Positions 6,438 through 6,663 of a stretch of DNA of 6,663 nt are shown here, piece by piece. Below the pieces are notes generated by a model. It saw only the letters and a program-made list of their open reading frames with translations, was not told the DNA's origin and searched no databases. Position 1 is the stretch's first letter. Each line of letters begins with the position of its first letter. Source of the stretch: Planctomycetota bacterium (GTDB lineage Bacteria; Planctomycetota; Planctomycetia; Pirellulales; Pirellulaceae); contig JAPLNJ010000462.1 in assembly GCA_026692885.1 (NCBI GenBank), positions 1-6,663 of the forward strand, read 5' to 3'. Both the position numbers and the translations under genes were made by a program.

Positions 6438-6663
6438 GTGCCCTCTCCATTTCCGGGCATGGACCCGTTCATCGAATCGCAGAAGTGGGCTGATTTCCAC
6501 GCGAGTTTCCTCACAGCTTTCCGCGAACAACTGATGCCGCGCGTGCGGCCCAAGTACTTCGTGGATGTCGAGGAACGGGTGTACGTCGAGCGCGACCCGG
6601 ATGACCCGGTGATGGTGATTCGCCCCGATGTCGCCGTGGTCGCCGCCGTGGCGGAGGAGGGCA
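6438..6663 (+). CDS. DUF4058 family protein, N-terminal part (3' end outside the window)
   Basis: Seventy-five codons are visible from GTG 6438, open to the window edge. The opening MPSPFPGMDPFIE, then WADFH at 17-21 and RPKYFVDVEERVYVE at about 37-51, is the characteristic start of DUF4058, a family of roughly 200-270 residues frequent in cyanobacteria and planctomycetes with no established function. The VIRPDVAVV stretch (about 60-68) resembles the PD of Uma2-like PD-(D/E)XK nucleases; a relationship is my inference and the remaining catalytic residues would lie beyond the window. Start choice is supported by the strong Shine-Dalgarno at 6424-6430. The preceding small zinc-ribbon gene is close enough for co-transcription, with no terminator seen between them. 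Confidence 0.88.
   Translation, partial: MPSPFPGMDPFIESQKWADFHASFLTAFREQLMPRVRPKYFVDVEERVYVERDPDDPVMVIRPDVAVVAAVAEEG

Noticed and set aside
5618..6553. 311-codon open frame on the minus strand spanning the intergenic repeats and zinc-ribbon gene
   Set aside because: It crosses three + strand genes and the repeat region, has an unstructured Ser/Arg-rich translation and no good start signal.

Overview
The window is GC-rich bacterial DNA with six genes, all on the + strand, plus one intergenic stretch of about 300 bases rich in repeats. Several traits point to a planctomycete, probably Pirellulales-like: an OmpA-type domain protein next to a NitT/TauT-type ABC permease and ATPase, a secreted multidomain glycoside hydrolase, a small zinc-ribbon protein, a DUF4058 protein, and frequent GTG/TTG starts. 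This assignment rests on remembered family distribution, not on a marker gene.

Positions 1-3297 look like one operon. It begins inside a gene whose visible part is a C-terminal OmpA-like peptidoglycan-binding domain. Next come a six-helix ABC permease (TTG start, Shine-Dalgarno inside the preceding gene), an ABC ATPase (ATGA overlap with the permease) and a membrane-anchored coiled-coil protein of unknown function. No separate substrate-binding protein is visible. The cut-off OmpA-domain protein may carry one in its missing N-terminal part, which would give an importer whose receptor is tethered to peptidoglycan or the outer envelope. The substrate cannot be read from this sequence.

Positions 3336-5900 encode a large exported glycoside hydrolase-like protein: signal peptide, several beta-sandwich domains, a clan GH-A TIM barrel with both catalytic glutamates, and a C-terminal beta domain. 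It starts 38 bases after the coiled-coil gene with no clear terminator between them, so it may be read through from the ABC operon or may be independent.

Positions 5901-6208 hold no gene. They contain a 24+24 nt near-perfect inverted repeat, a 19-nt-period tandem direct repeat and a short GC hairpin just before the next gene. Then follow a 63-residue double-CxxC zinc-ribbon protein and the first 75 codons of a DUF4058 protein that runs off the end of the window.

I see no CRISPR array, tRNA, rRNA or complete insertion sequence. The most interesting parts are the ABC/OmpA/coiled-coil operon and the intergenic repeats.
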